Part shown: positions 25,089 to 33,491 of the stretch, piece by piece
Layout of the letters: every line of letters begins with the position of its first letter
Numbering within the stretch: the stretch's first letter is position 1
Assembly: GCF_000800255.1 (NCBI RefSeq)
Contig: NZ_CP009747.1
Coordinates: 4,960,001-5,024,000, forward strand
Length of the DNA: 64,000 nucleotides
Source of the DNA: Pseudomonas parafulva
GTDB lineage: Bacteria; Pseudomonadota; Gammaproteobacteria; Pseudomonadales; Pseudomonadaceae
Direction: 5' to 3'
The notes under the pieces: model-generated
What the model was told of the DNA's origin: nothing
Databases searched by the model: none
Seen by the model: the letters and a program-made list of their open reading frames with translations, nothing else
Made by a program: the position numbers and the translations under genes

Positions 25089-26438
25089 TTAGTAAGGCGT
25101 AAACGTGAGGGAAGCTTTTTCGCCGGAGCTGCGCACTTCTACGATGTGATCGAGCGCCTCAATATTCTTGGTGGGATCGCCGTCAACCACGACAAGGTCT
25201 GCACGCTTGCCAGCTTCGATACGACCACGGTCAGTCAACTTCATCATGTCTGCAGCCTTACCTGTAGCGAGCGTCAGAGCTTGTGCAGGCGTCATACCGG
25301 CATGAACCAAAAGCTCGAGTTCACGATGCTCGGCATAGCCAGGAATACGTAGTGGCATAGCGCCAGAGTCGGTACCGAAGCCCACCGCCAAGTTTTCATC
25401 CACGAGTCGTTTGGTATTTCGCAGATTGTTCTCGAGCCCCTGATGCCAAAGCTTGAGCCCGGGGTTCGCCAACTGCGTCTCCCGCCACTTCGGATCTTCG
25501 AATTGAGCCAGCAGCTTTGGATTCAGAGCCTTTCGAACGCTTGGATCCTTCAGCAGCTCTGGCTGCTCTGCAAATCGGAACGAAGCCTCGTCTACGCCCA
25601 GAGTAGGAATGTACCAAGTGCCGTGAGTACGCATCAGGCTCACGAACTCGTCATCGATCAACGTATCGCGAACGCCATGGCCAAGCACGTCTGCACCGGC
25701 CTTGATCAGATCCTTGGCATCCTGGAGATAGTAAATGTGCGCAACGACCCGGAGCCCTTGCTTATGCGCCTCATCAATTGCCGCGGTATAGATGGCAGGC
25801 TCCATCTTGACCAAATGCGCCCCTTGGAAGTCATCCAGCCAAAGCTTGATTAGGTCGGTACCGCGTGCAGCCGCAGCTCTGACTGCTGCACGAGCTTCAT
25901 CCGGGGTTGCAGGCCTATCCAACTGATCAGCACCCACTTTTGCTGGAGGAGCGCCTAGCGGTACACCAATGCCCTTGTCGGCGCCGAAGATATCTGCGCC
26001 CTTCATTGAGTGACTGCGGAGCTTTTCTCGAATGGGGTAGAACTCAGGCCCGTTAACCCCCATGGATACCACCGTAGTGACACCAAACCCTTCATACTGA
26101 AGCAACTGTCGAGCGATAGTCGCCTCATTGAAAGGTGACCCAGAAATAGTGGCGTCGTACTGCCCCAGGTGAGTGTGATCGGAGATCAATCCTGGGATGA
26201 TGGTTTTACCCTTGTACTGGGTAACGATGGCACCAGCAGGGATGGTGACGTCTGCCGCAGCACCCGCAGCCTTGATTATCCCGTCTTGAATGACAACCCG
26301 GGAATTATCAATCACTGGCTTGCCGCTGCCATCAAACAGCTGAGCCCCGTCTAAAACCGTCACGTTGGCTGCAAAGGAAGCAGTGGACAGCGACATGATC
26401 GCCAAAAGGCATGCTGAAGCTAGGGAAGAGCGTTTCAT
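25089..26438 (-). CDS. Secreted metal-dependent amidohydrolase (imidazolonepropionase/prolidase-like)
   Basis: This 449-residue protein has signal peptide MKRSSLASACLLAIMSLSTASFA, so it should act in the periplasm. The amidohydrolase metal site is complete: HTH in LISDHTHLG, a carboxylated-Lys candidate in TDLIKLWLDD, His in VVAHIYYLQDA, His in VLGHGVRD and Asp in GFGTDSGAMP. The small N- and C-terminal beta domain is also present (LFDGSGKPVIDNSRVVIQDG and ADLVVVDGDPTKNIEAL). The closest types are Xaa-Pro/imidazolonepropionase-like amidohydrolases, but the substrate is not predictable. It lies divergent from nothing close and is followed by its own terminator, inside the IS-bounded block. Confidence 0.85.
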   Translation of the reverse strand: MKRSSLASACLLAIMSLSTASFAANVTVLDGAQLFDGSGKPVIDNSRVVIQDGIIKAAGAAADVTIPAGAIVTQYKGKTIIPGLISDHTHLGQYDATISGSPFNEATIARQLLQYEGFGVTTVVSMGVNGPEFYPIREKLRSHSMKGADIFGADKGIGVPLGAPPAKVGADQLDRPATPDEARAAVRAAAARGTDLIKLWLDDFQGAHLVKMEPAIYTAAIDEAHKQGLRVVAHIYYLQDAKDLIKAGADVLGHGVRDTLIDDEFVSLMRTHGTWYIPTLGVDEASFRFAEQPELLKDPSVRKALNPKLLAQFEDPKWRETQLANPGLKLWHQGLENNLRNTKRLVDENLAVGFGTDSGAMPLRIPGYAEHRELELLVHAGMTPAQALTLATGKAADMMKLTDRGRIEAGKRADLVVVDGDPTKNIEALDHIVEVRSSGEKASLTFTPY

Positions 26439-26571
26439 GCATTCATCTCTCTGAATGTGCAAAGCACGGTTGAGATGAATTTTCCGTCAGTCGCCCTTTT
26501 TAACACCGACAGATGCGCTCATTCACAGTGTCAATCCGATCAAGTCTCGGATTCTGTATGTGAAAATGTTA

Positions 26572-26595
26572 CGCCGCCTCACGAGCGAAGCGGCG
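26572..26595 (-). terminator. Possible terminator of the GntR gene
   Basis: CGCCGC and GCGGCG form a stem around a 12-base loop 32 bases after the GntR stop codon. The following minus-strand sequence TAACATTTTC is only partly T-rich. Confidence 0.45.
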
Positions 26596-26626
26596 CAAGC
26601 GCTTACTGCGCTGGGAACAAGGGCAT

Positions 26627-27316
26627 CTACTGATCGCCTAGGGCTTTCGAGGCCTGCAATTCAGTCATCAGTACGGCAGAAGTCTGCTGAATGTGTAAGC
26701 CGATGAGCGCAACAGCCGTATCGGCGTCACGAGCCAATGCAGCGTCTAGTAACCCCTTGTGCTCGCCTGACAGGTCACGATCACCCGCCGTGATGGCGAC
26801 GGAGAGGGCTCTGTAGCGGGAGTTCTGCTCGAACATCATTTTGCGCAACCTGGACAGCCAGGAGTTGGGACATGCGCTGACCAGCGTCTCGTGGAACGCA
26901 GAGTGCGCCCCATTCCACTGCACGGACTCATATTTATCGCCTGACTCTGGGCCAGGCGCTCTAGACAAACTGTGGTAGGCCGAAACCAATCGGGCTTCCC
27001 AGCTGACGTCGCCGTTCTCGATCGACTGGCGAAGGCACATCCCCTCGATTTCGATTCTTGCGAGCGTGAGATCCCGCAAGTCAGCCAACGATATTGGCGC
27101 AATCCGAAAGCCCTTCTGAGGCTCCAAGACGACCAAATCTTCCGAAGTGAGCCGAGAAAGCGCCTCACGGACGGCTCCTCCACTCGCCTCATACAACTCA
27201 GCGAGCTCTTTCACATTCACGCGACTACCAGGCGCCAATGCGCAGGACAGCACGTCTCTACGCAGGCGCTCGTAGGTCGCCTGGGTAAGGCTTTTGGCAG
27301 GGTTATCTACCGACAT
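26627..27316 (-). CDS. GntR-family (FadR/FCD type) regulator
   Basis: This 229-residue regulator has an N-terminal winged helix (residues about 10-75, with ATYERLRRDVLSCALAPGSRVNVKELAE and SGGAVREALSRLTSEDLVV) and an all-helical FCD ligand-binding domain (LTLARIEIEGMCLRQSIE, then NGAHSAFHETLVSACPN and the closing helix). The His residues of the FCD metal site are present (FHETL, EHKGLL, GLHIQQ). It is divergently placed to the royal-jelly-like gene across 100 A+T-rich bases, so it most likely represses that gene and responds to the pathway substrate. Confidence 0.88.
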   Translation of the reverse strand: MSVDNPAKSLTQATYERLRRDVLSCALAPGSRVNVKELAELYEASGGAVREALSRLTSEDLVVLEPQKGFRIAPISLADLRDLTLARIEIEGMCLRQSIENGDVSWEARLVSAYHSLSRAPGPESGDKYESVQWNGAHSAFHETLVSACPNSWLSRLRKMMFEQNSRYRALSVAITAGDRDLSGEHKGLLDAALARDADTAVALIGLHIQQTSAVLMTELQASKALGDQ

Positions 27317-27416
27317 GGCGAACCTTCCTTACGTATCCGCATAATCTTCTTTATTGCACAAAATATATTTTCGGGAATAAACTGGATTTTCTCAAGTCTG
27401 CCTGAGGTCTACCGCT

Positions 27417-28430
27417 GTGGAGCTGATCGAAGTCGCTCAATCCCATGATTATCTCTGGAATGGCGCCGTTTGTGCGCCTAATGGTCGTTTATTTGCGAGC
27501 ATGCCGGGCTGGACTGGCCCCACTCCAGGCGTTGTCGAGATCGCAAAGGACGGTTCGTGGAAACCGTACCCTAACAATCACTGGAACCAATGGCAGAACG
27601 GGGTCAATGACCCTACCCAGGCCTTCGTAGATATCAACAGCGTTTTCGCAGACGACAGGGGCAGCCTGTGGGTGCTGGACGCCGCGGCCCCGAATTTCGC
27701 GAAAGCTATCCCAGGCGCGGTGAAACTCATCGAGATTGATCTCTCGACGAACGAGGTTGTAAGGGTCATCCGCTTCGCTCCGGAGGTTGCGCACCCAGGC
27801 ACTCGTTTGGCGCACATCCGTTTCGCCGGGCATTACGCAATCATGGCAGAGTCGAAGGAAGGCTCTTTCTACGTCATCGACCTCCGTGACAACTCCTATC
27901 GTCGCGTCCTCGTTGGCCACCCACTGATGCGGTGCCTCCCAGATGATGTCCCGACCATGGAGGGACGCCTGATCCGATTGCTCGACGGTCGGCCGATGTA
28001 CATACACAACGACTTGCTTGAGTTCGGTGAAGACAAGTCGAAGCTCTTCTTCATGTGCTTGTTCGGCTCGAGAATTTTCGAGGTCGACGTCAATGTGCTG
28101 ACCAACCCAGCGCTCACAGATGACGAAATCGCTGAGAAGGTGACTGTGGCTCACGTTGTCGGCCCTTGGGTAGCTGGCCTCTGCCGTGACAAGCACGGAA
28201 ATATTTATATGTCCGATGCGGAGAAGAACGGCATGACCGTCCTACGACCAAACGGCGAATTCCAACAGCTCGTGACTGATGATCAGATCGTTTGGCCTAT
28301 TGCACCTTCTGTTGGCCCGGATGGTTATCTCTACTTCCCGAGCACCCAACTCAACCGAATCCCGATGTTCTCTGGCGGCCCGAACCTGGTTCAGAAGCCC
28401 TGGAAGATCTTCAAGATCAAAGTTTCCTGA
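27417..28430 (+). CDS. Yellow / major-royal-jelly-family protein (beta-propeller, lactonase-like)
   Basis: This 337-residue protein has the beta-propeller pattern of bacterial MRJP/Yellow proteins. NSVFADDRGSLWVLDAA sits near residue 75, then KLIEIDLSTNEVVRVIRF, the central SKLFFMCLFGSRIFEVDV, and late blades AGLCRDKHGNIYMSDAEKNGMTVL and VGPDGYLYFPSTQLNRIPMF. There is no signal peptide, unlike most family members. The related SMP-30/gluconolactonase fold hydrolyses sugar lactones, and the next gene (FAH family) fits a sugar-acid or aromatic ring-cleavage path. A GTG start is used, with GAGG upstream. Enzymatic activity is inferred only. Confidence 0.7.
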   Translation: MELIEVAQSHDYLWNGAVCAPNGRLFASMPGWTGPTPGVVEIAKDGSWKPYPNNHWNQWQNGVNDPTQAFVDINSVFADDRGSLWVLDAAAPNFAKAIPGAVKLIEIDLSTNEVVRVIRFAPEVAHPGTRLAHIRFAGHYAIMAESKEGSFYVIDLRDNSYRRVLVGHPLMRCLPDDVPTMEGRLIRLLDGRPMYIHNDLLEFGEDKSKLFFMCLFGSRIFEVDVNVLTNPALTDDEIAEKVTVAHVVGPWVAGLCRDKHGNIYMSDAEKNGMTVLRPNGEFQQLVTDDQIVWPIAPSVGPDGYLYFPSTQLNRIPMFSGGPNLVQKPWKIFKIKVS

Positions 28431-28460
28431 TAGCTCCCCCCACAAATAGAGGCGTAACCA

Positions 28461-29306
28461 ATGAAGCTCTGCCGCTTTGGCCAACCGGGCCAAGAACGTC
28501 CTGGCCTGATCGATGCCGAAGGAAAAATTCGCGATCTGTCCGCTCACGTCACCGACATCACCCCTACTGAACTGTCTCCGGAGAAACTGGCGCAGCTCTC
28601 AGATATCGATGTCTCGACCCTGCCTGTAGTTGACGCTGGCGTGCGATACGGCACTCCTGTCTCTGGCGTCCGTAAGTTCATCGCCATCGGCCTGAATTAC
28701 CGCGATCACGCTGAGGAAGCGGGCATGGCCATTCCGACCGAGCCAGTTGTCTTCACCAAGGCTATTACCTGCATCAGTGGCCCGAATGACGACATCGTAC
28801 AGCCCCCTCACTCCACCAAGCTGGATTGGGAGCTCGAGCTTGGCGTGATTATCGGAACTGAAGCGCGCTTCGTATCTGAGGAAGACGCCCTGAACTATGT
28901 CGCTGGGTACGCCGTCATCAACGACGTGTCTGAGCGTGCTTTCCAACTGCAGTCGTCTCAATGGGATAAGGGCAAGGGCTGCGATACCTTCGGCCCGATC
29001 GGCCCTTGGCTGGTTACCCGTGACGAAGTACCAGATCCGCAGAATCTGAACATGTGGCTTGATGTGAACGGTGAGCGCCGTCAGGCCGGCAACTCCAAGA
29101 CCATGATTTTCACCGTTGCTGAAATCGTATCTTACCTGAGCCGTTACATCACCCTGCAACCGGGTGATGTAATTTGCACCGGCACCCCTCCAGGCGTAGG
29201 CATGGGCATCAAACCTGACCCTGTTTACCTCAACACCGGCGACACCATTCGCCTGTGGATCGAAGGGCTGGGCGAGCAACAACAGCGCGTTGTTTCCGCC
29301 TCTTAA
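28461..29306 (+). CDS. Fumarylacetoacetate hydrolase-family enzyme
   Basis: This 281-residue FAH-superfamily protein has a catalytic core (about residues 70-275) containing IGLNYRDHAEE, the acidic metal ligands in KLDWELELGVIIG, DVSERAFQ, the Lys-Gly loop KGKGCDTFGPIGPWL, and CTGTPPGVGMGIKP. The subgroup includes 2,4-diketo-3-deoxy-sugar-acid hydrolases (L-fuconate and L-rhamnonate paths), ureidoglycolate lyase-like proteins and aromatic meta-path hydrolases. It follows the royal-jelly-like gene by 30 bases with GAGG before the ATG, so the two are probably cotranscribed and act in sequence. Confidence 0.88.
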   Translation: MKLCRFGQPGQERPGLIDAEGKIRDLSAHVTDITPTELSPEKLAQLSDIDVSTLPVVDAGVRYGTPVSGVRKFIAIGLNYRDHAEEAGMAIPTEPVVFTKAITCISGPNDDIVQPPHSTKLDWELELGVIIGTEARFVSEEDALNYVAGYAVINDVSERAFQLQSSQWDKGKGCDTFGPIGPWLVTRDEVPDPQNLNMWLDVNGERRQAGNSKTMIFTVAEIVSYLSRYITLQPGDVICTGTPPGVGMGIKPDPVYLNTGDTIRLWIEGLGEQQQRVVSAS

Positions 29307-29375
29307 GACATCCCCGTCTGCTGGCGCCTGCAGTGGCGTCGGCACTCGGTTTTCTTGGCAATGGAGTGCGCGCCA

Positions 29376-30197
29376 ATGAAGCGTTCAACCGTAGGCCGTG
29401 GGAATGTGGGTGCGAGCGCCCGGGTGATTCAGGGCCGCAAGCTACTCACCCATCGTGTGCACATCGAAGAATCCACACTGGTGGCTGTGTGGAAGGGCCA
29501 GAAATGCCTCCGTTGGGCTGGCCAGGAATTGGTCGTACGCCCTGGGGAGATCGTAGCCTTAGCGTCAGAACAGACGTTCGATGTGATCAACACACCATGC
29601 CCCAGAACTGGCATCTACGAAGCAGAGGTTCTGATCTGCGCCGACGCTGTGGTTAAGTCTTTTTTGGAGCGGCGACCCAACGGTCGAAGAATTAATGACG
29701 TTCAGCTGATCCAAGGAAGCTGCAACGGCTTGCTTGCATCCTTCCGCCATGCCTACGCTGGATTTTGTGAGAAGGAGGACATCCCTGAGTCGATAGTTCG
29801 AAGTCGCCTCGAGGAAATGCTGGTCTGGCTTGATCACCACGGGGGGTATTTCGGTACCAGCTCGACTAATCAGATTACGTTGAGGGTTCGCCAGCTAATC
29901 AGCAGTGATCCTGGTGAAACGTGGACGGCAACGATGGTGGCGCAGCATCTCGCAATGAGCGAGGCCACGCTCAGGCGTAGGCTCGTTGTGGAGGACACGC
30001 ACTTTCAGCAGCTTCTATTAGATGTCCGAATGTCCAGGGCGCTAACACTGCTTCAGGTCACCGACCTACCAGTAGCAAATATCGCCTGTGAGGTTGGATA
30101 CAGCTGCAGCTCTCGGTTCTCTTCCAGATTCAGACAGCGTTTCGGTCATAGCCCATCGGACGTGCGTTTGTCGGAGGCCTTTGAGCCTGTAGTGTGA
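29376..30197 (+). CDS. AraC-family transcription regulator
   Basis: This 273-residue protein has a C-terminal double helix-turn-helix (about residues 175-265): WTATMVAQHLAMSEATLRRRL for the first HTH and PVANIACEVGYSCSSRFSSRFRQRFGHSPSDVR for the second, the classic AraC signature. The N-terminal region resembles a cupin-type sensor (VRPGEIVALASEQTFDVIN). The ATG at 29376 has GGAG nine bases upstream and is preferred over an ATG at 29361. It is placed directly after the FAH gene and probably controls the cassette, making two regulators for a very short gene set. Confidence 0.87.
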   Translation: MKRSTVGRGNVGASARVIQGRKLLTHRVHIEESTLVAVWKGQKCLRWAGQELVVRPGEIVALASEQTFDVINTPCPRTGIYEAEVLICADAVVKSFLERRPNGRRINDVQLIQGSCNGLLASFRHAYAGFCEKEDIPESIVRSRLEEMLVWLDHHGGYFGTSSTNQITLRVRQLISSDPGETWTATMVAQHLAMSEATLRRRLVVEDTHFQQLLLDVRMSRALTLLQVTDLPVANIACEVGYSCSSRFSSRFRQRFGHSPSDVRLSEAFEPVV

Positions 30198-30235
30198 GGG
30201 CACGAAGGCAACTACCACCCTCGCGCCCGCTTCCG

Positions 30236-30799
30236 TTAGCGGCCCTGCTTGATCGTTAGCTTGGCTTCACCTAGCGAATTGGCCTTCGTGAAGAAACCAA
30301 CGAATGCAGGTGTCGCTTCTGCAGTCACCATAGGTAGAGCATCAACCTTCACAGCCGTGAGGGTAATCTCGAAATCATGCGTAGAACCCTCTGGCGGGCA
30401 AGGGCCACCGTACCCAGGGACACCGAAGTCTGTGCGTGGCTGAAGTGCCCCGGCAGGCAGATTCTTGCCTTGCGCGTCGATGCCGCCTGGCAGGCCTTTA
30501 GCGGTGGCAGGAATGTTCGCCACAACCCAATGCATCCAACCCACACCAGTAGGCGCGTTGCGATCATAAATAGTCAGGACGAAGCTCTTGGTGCCCGCCG
30601 GCACGCCACTCCAGGTGAAGGATGGGGAGATATTTCCACCTTTGCACCCAAAGCCATAAGGCTCGCTCAGTAGATTGGCATTGCCAAATTTCCCACCTTC
30701 CAATTCAGGACTGTGGAGCGTGAAAGTTTCGGCGAAGGTAGCGCCAGACGCACCTGCCAATGCCGAAGCCAGCACGAGACCGGCGATTTTCTTATTCAT
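30236..30799 (-). CDS. Secreted YbhB/YbcL (PEBP, Raf-kinase-inhibitor-like) protein
   Basis: This 187-residue protein has signal peptide MNKKIAGLVLASALAGASGATFA and the PEBP core: GGNISPSFTWSGVPAGTKSFVLTIYDRNAPTG, GWMHWVVANIPA, and GVPGYGGPCPPEGSTHDFEITLTAV. The anion-binding pocket residues (DRNAP, HW, GPCPP) are complete. The role in bacteria is unknown; small-ligand binding in the periplasm is likely. It is convergent with the AraC gene. Confidence 0.87.
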   Translation of the reverse strand: MNKKIAGLVLASALAGASGATFAETFTLHSPELEGGKFGNANLLSEPYGFGCKGGNISPSFTWSGVPAGTKSFVLTIYDRNAPTGVGWMHWVVANIPATAKGLPGGIDAQGKNLPAGALQPRTDFGVPGYGGPCPPEGSTHDFEITLTAVKVDALPMVTAEATPAFVGFFTKANSLGEAKLTIKQGR

Positions 30800-31072
30800 G
30801 ATTCAACCCCAAAGAACGTTTGAGACTCGATCCTACGATTGTCCCCAGGTGACAACTGCAACGGGTCAATCAATTTTCGTGCTTAAACGCGCATCATCTC
30901 TGCGCGGGGCGTTCGCAACGCTCCAGCATGCAGGGATGCTCAAAAAACTGACAGTTCCAATCATACCGAGGCATCCGGCTAGGTTTGGATGGTACCGATG
31001 GTTAGAGTTCTTCCATTCAGAAGCCTGGTCGTAATCAGGGATTCAAAACCTAAAAACCCCATGGAGAGACAC

Positions 31073-32026
31073 ATGAAGCAGCACCCTCTCGGTAAAACAG
31101 CGCTGAGCATTTCGCCCATCGTGTTCGGTGGCAATGTCTTTGGTTGGACGATTGACGAAAAGCGTAGCTTTGAGCTTCTGGACGCCTTCGTCGATCACGG
31201 TTTCGACACCATAGATACTGCCGATGTCTACTCAGTCTGGGCACCAGGCAACAAAGGTGGAGAATCTGAAGCCATCATTGGTCGCTGGCTCAAATCGAGA
31301 CCGGGTGTCCGTGACAAGGTGAAAATTTTCACCAAGGGGGGTGCTGATGTGGGAGATCCTCTTCGTAAAGGCCTGTCCAAGAAATGGATCACCCAAGCCT
31401 TTGACGAGTCGCTACGCCGACTGGGCAGCGAGTATATCGACGTCTATTTCTCGCATTTTCCTGATGACGAGACACCTCACGAAGAAACTCTGGCGGTGTA
31501 CCAAGGGCTGATCGATAGTGGAAAGGCTCGCATCCTGGGCGCGTCGAATTTCTCAGCACAGCAGCTCCGAGAGGCCAACACAGCCGCCGCGAGGAATGGC
31601 CTGCAGCCTTACCAAGTCATCCAACCTGAGTACAACCTATACGACCGCGAAAGCTTCGAGACTGAGCTCAAGCCTGTTTGCGATGAACTAGGCCTGGGCG
31701 TAGTCACGTACTACAGCCTCGCCTCGGGCTTCCTCACCGGAAAATACCGAGACAAGGAATCCATTGAGGGAACTGCTCGCTACGACGATCTGGCTAGGTA
31801 TATGGATGCTCGAGGACGAAAGATCCTAGATGCTTTGCAAGTCGTAGCCCATCGTCACGATGCCAAAATGGCGGAGGTGGCCCTCGCGTGGCTGATTGCT
31901 CAACCAGGCATAAGTGCACCGATCGCCAGTGCGACCTCCCTGTCTCAGCTCGAGAGCTTCAAGGCAGCTACCGAGATCAAGCTGTCGCCTGACGACCTCT
32001 CGAAACTGGCAGACGCCAGCGAATGA
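31073..32026 (+). CDS. Aldo/keto reductase
   Basis: This 317-residue NAD(P)H-dependent reductase of the AKR TIM-barrel family has the full catalytic tetrad: Asp48 and Tyr53 in DTADVYS, Lys88 in IFTKGG and His128 in VYFSHFPDD. The C-terminal coenzyme stretch PIASATSLSQLESFKAATEI is present. The ATG at 31073 follows GGAGAG at a good spacing; an ATG 12 bases upstream does not. The likely substrate is an aldehyde or sugar in the same pathway as the FAH-family enzyme. It is the last gene before the right end of the IS-bounded block. Confidence 0.9.
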   Translation: MKQHPLGKTALSISPIVFGGNVFGWTIDEKRSFELLDAFVDHGFDTIDTADVYSVWAPGNKGGESEAIIGRWLKSRPGVRDKVKIFTKGGADVGDPLRKGLSKKWITQAFDESLRRLGSEYIDVYFSHFPDDETPHEETLAVYQGLIDSGKARILGASNFSAQQLREANTAAARNGLQPYQVIQPEYNLYDRESFETELKPVCDELGLGVVTYYSLASGFLTGKYRDKESIEGTARYDDLARYMDARGRKILDALQVVAHRHDAKMAEVALAWLIAQPGISAPIASATSLSQLESFKAATEIKLSPDDLSKLADASE

Positions 32027-32029
32027 ATT

Positions 32030-32060
32030 GAGTCCCATGCGATGCCATAGGCATGGGCTC
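32030..32060 (+). terminator. Hairpin after the aldo/keto reductase gene
   Basis: GAG-T-CCCATGC at left and GCATGGG-CTC at right form a stem with a 10-base loop, just after the stop codon. There is no strong T run. Confidence 0.55.
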
Positions 32061-32117
32061 CAATCGCTTACCAAGCATAAGCCTGGTTATGAAAAAGTGC
32101 CCTTCCCCCTGATCGTG

Positions 32118-32181
32118 TCCCACGAGGGCGTGCAGACTCCAATGAAGTTGAGCAAAACCACGGGTCGGTGGTAGGTGAAAG
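32118..32181. repeat. Displaced remainder of the split 295-bp repeat unit
   Basis: From TCCCACGAGGG through GGTGGTAGGTGAAAG the sequence is the same as in the array at 22200-22260, 22496-22555 and 22790-22850. The marker ATGAAGTTGAG is at 32142. If the intervening block is removed, it joins the array almost in phase. Homology ends abruptly after 32181, and unique sequence leads to the transposase-like gene at 32289. Confidence 0.88.
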
Positions 32182-32288
32182 ACCCCCCAGTCCAACCAGA
32201 TCATGGTTGTCATACGAAGCAACACTGCAATCCAACCGCTCAGGCGCACCGCGTCTATCGTCGAACACACCTTCCACAGGAGCGCGAC

Positions 32289-32744
32289 ATGGACCGTCCC
32301 AGTTCCCATCGGCTACGACGAGGCCGCTTTTCCGAGCCAGGGCGGTTCTATCTGCTGACTACCACCACCCGCAATCGGCTTGCTCTTTTCGACGCCTTCC
32401 CGCTCGCCCGGACGGTCATTTCTCAATTGAGACATTCTGGCCAAGAGCAGGCCTGCCGCTCGCTGGCCTGGGTACTGATGCCTGACCACCTGCATTGGTT
32501 GATCGAATTGGGCAATGTGAAACTCGACACACTCATGTGCCGCTTCAAGTCCCGCAGCAGTTGCGCACTGTATCGGGCAGGGGCCCCACGTAGGCCCATC
32601 TGGCAGCCAGGCTTCCATGATCGAGCGCTGCGTCGTGAAGACTACCTCAGGGCTGTCGCTCGCTACATCGTTGCCAACCCGCTCCGAGCAGGGCTGGTCA
32701 GGCAAGCGGGTGATTATCCGCATTGGGATTGCGTGTGGTTGTGA
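32289..32744 (+). CDS. REP-associated tyrosine transposase (RAYT)
   Basis: This 151-residue Y1-type protein has the His-hydrophobe-His motif in PDHLHWLIEL (His67, His69) and a candidate catalytic Tyr126 in ARYIVANPLRAGLV. The early RFYLLTTTTRNRLALF stretch is family-typical. AGGAG precedes the ATG. RAYTs are single-copy, IS200-like enzymes thought to have spread REP/REPIN sequences, and this gene stands beside a REPIN tandem array, the usual association. The array has been separated from it by the IS256-bounded block. The protein appears full length. Confidence 0.92.
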   Translation: MDRPSSHRLRRGRFSEPGRFYLLTTTTRNRLALFDAFPLARTVISQLRHSGQEQACRSLAWVLMPDHLHWLIELGNVKLDTLMCRFKSRSSCALYRAGAPRRPIWQPGFHDRALRREDYLRAVARYIVANPLRAGLVRQAGDYPHWDCVWL

Positions 32745-32771
32745 GCCCGGCAGTACTCACCTGCCCAGGTT

Positions 32772-33491
32772 TCACAACCCCAACGCCTCACTCAGCGCCG
32801 CCACCGACTCGAACAGTCGATCCACTGTCGGCAGCGGCGGGCGCTTGAGCACCAAGACCGGCACCCCGCGCTCGCGGGCCACTTGCAGTTTCGGTTCGGT
32901 GGCGGCGCTGCCGCTGTTCTTGCTGACCAGCACGTCGATCTGCCGTCGTGCGAACAGCGCCCGCTCGTCTTCCAGCTGAAACGGCCCGCGTGCGCCGATC
33001 ACTTCGCAGCGCGCGTTGCCCGGACAGGCTTCCAGGGCGCGCAGGGTCCAGAACTGCTGCGGCGGGATGGCCTGCAAATGTTGCAGCGGCTCGCGCCCGA
33101 GGGTGAACAGGGGTCGCTGAAACGGCGCCAGGGCGTCGATCAGTTCCGTCCAGTCGGCCACCTCACGCCAGTCGTCTCCCGGCTGGGCCTGCCACGCCGG
33201 TCGGCGCAGCGCCCAGCAGGTCACCCCGGCCGCTTGCGCGGCGCGTGCGGCGTTGGCGCTGATCTGCGCGGCATAAGGGTGGGTGGCGTCGATCAGCAGG
33301 CTGATGCGTTCGGCTTTCAGGTACGCCGCCAGCCCTTCGGCGCCGCCATAGCCGCCCACGCGCACCTGGCAAGTCAGGTCGTCGGGCACACGACCGATGC
33401 CGGCCAGGCTGTAGACGTGCAGCGGGCCCAGGCGCCGGGCGATGGCCAGGGCCTCGGTGATGCCGCCGAGCAAAAGAATGCGCCCGCTCAT
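32772..33491 (-). CDS. cobK: Precorrin-6A reductase
   Basis: This 239-residue CobK/CbiJ-family protein starts with [21 protein letters not shown] (dinucleotide-binding turn) and contains [31 protein letters not shown] and [30 protein letters not shown], all conserved in the family. It reduces precorrin-6A to precorrin-6B with NADPH in the aerobic corrin path. The start overlaps the cbiD stop by four bases. It is the last gene of the minus-strand cobL-cbiD-cobK operon. Confidence 0.92.
   Translation of the reverse strand: MSGRILLLGGITEALAIARRLGPLHVYSLAGIGRVPDDLTCQVRVGGYGGAEGLAAYLKAERISLLIDATHPYAAQISANAARAAQAAGVTCWALRRPAWQAQPGDDWREVADWTELIDALAPFQRPLFTLGREPLQHLQAIPPQQFWTLRALEACPGNARCEVIGARGPFQLEDERALFARRQIDVLVSKNSGSAATEPKLQVARERGVPVLVLKRPPLPTVDRLFESVAALSEALGL

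Larger units (their letters stand above)
23078..32117. mobile_element. IS256-bounded insertion of about 9 kb splitting a REPIN unit
   Basis: Left of 23078 the third repeat unit stops after ACGCAAGG; right of 32117 the same unit resumes at TCCCACGAGGG. The left end is a full IS256-type element. The right end is GATCGTG (32111-32117), the first bases of the same IS inverted repeat, running straight into TCCCA shared by the IS end and the repeat unit. The simplest reading is a composite element whose right IS copy was later deleted through the 5-base TCCCA homology. The interior is visibly less G+C-rich than the surroundings and carries about eight genes. No target duplication remains because the right copy's flank is lost. 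Confidence 0.78.

Noticed and set aside
24907..25092. Small plus-strand frame of 61 codons between the broken adaptor and the amidohydrolase
   Set aside because: It overlaps the amidohydrolase terminator, lacks a ribosome site and resembles nothing.
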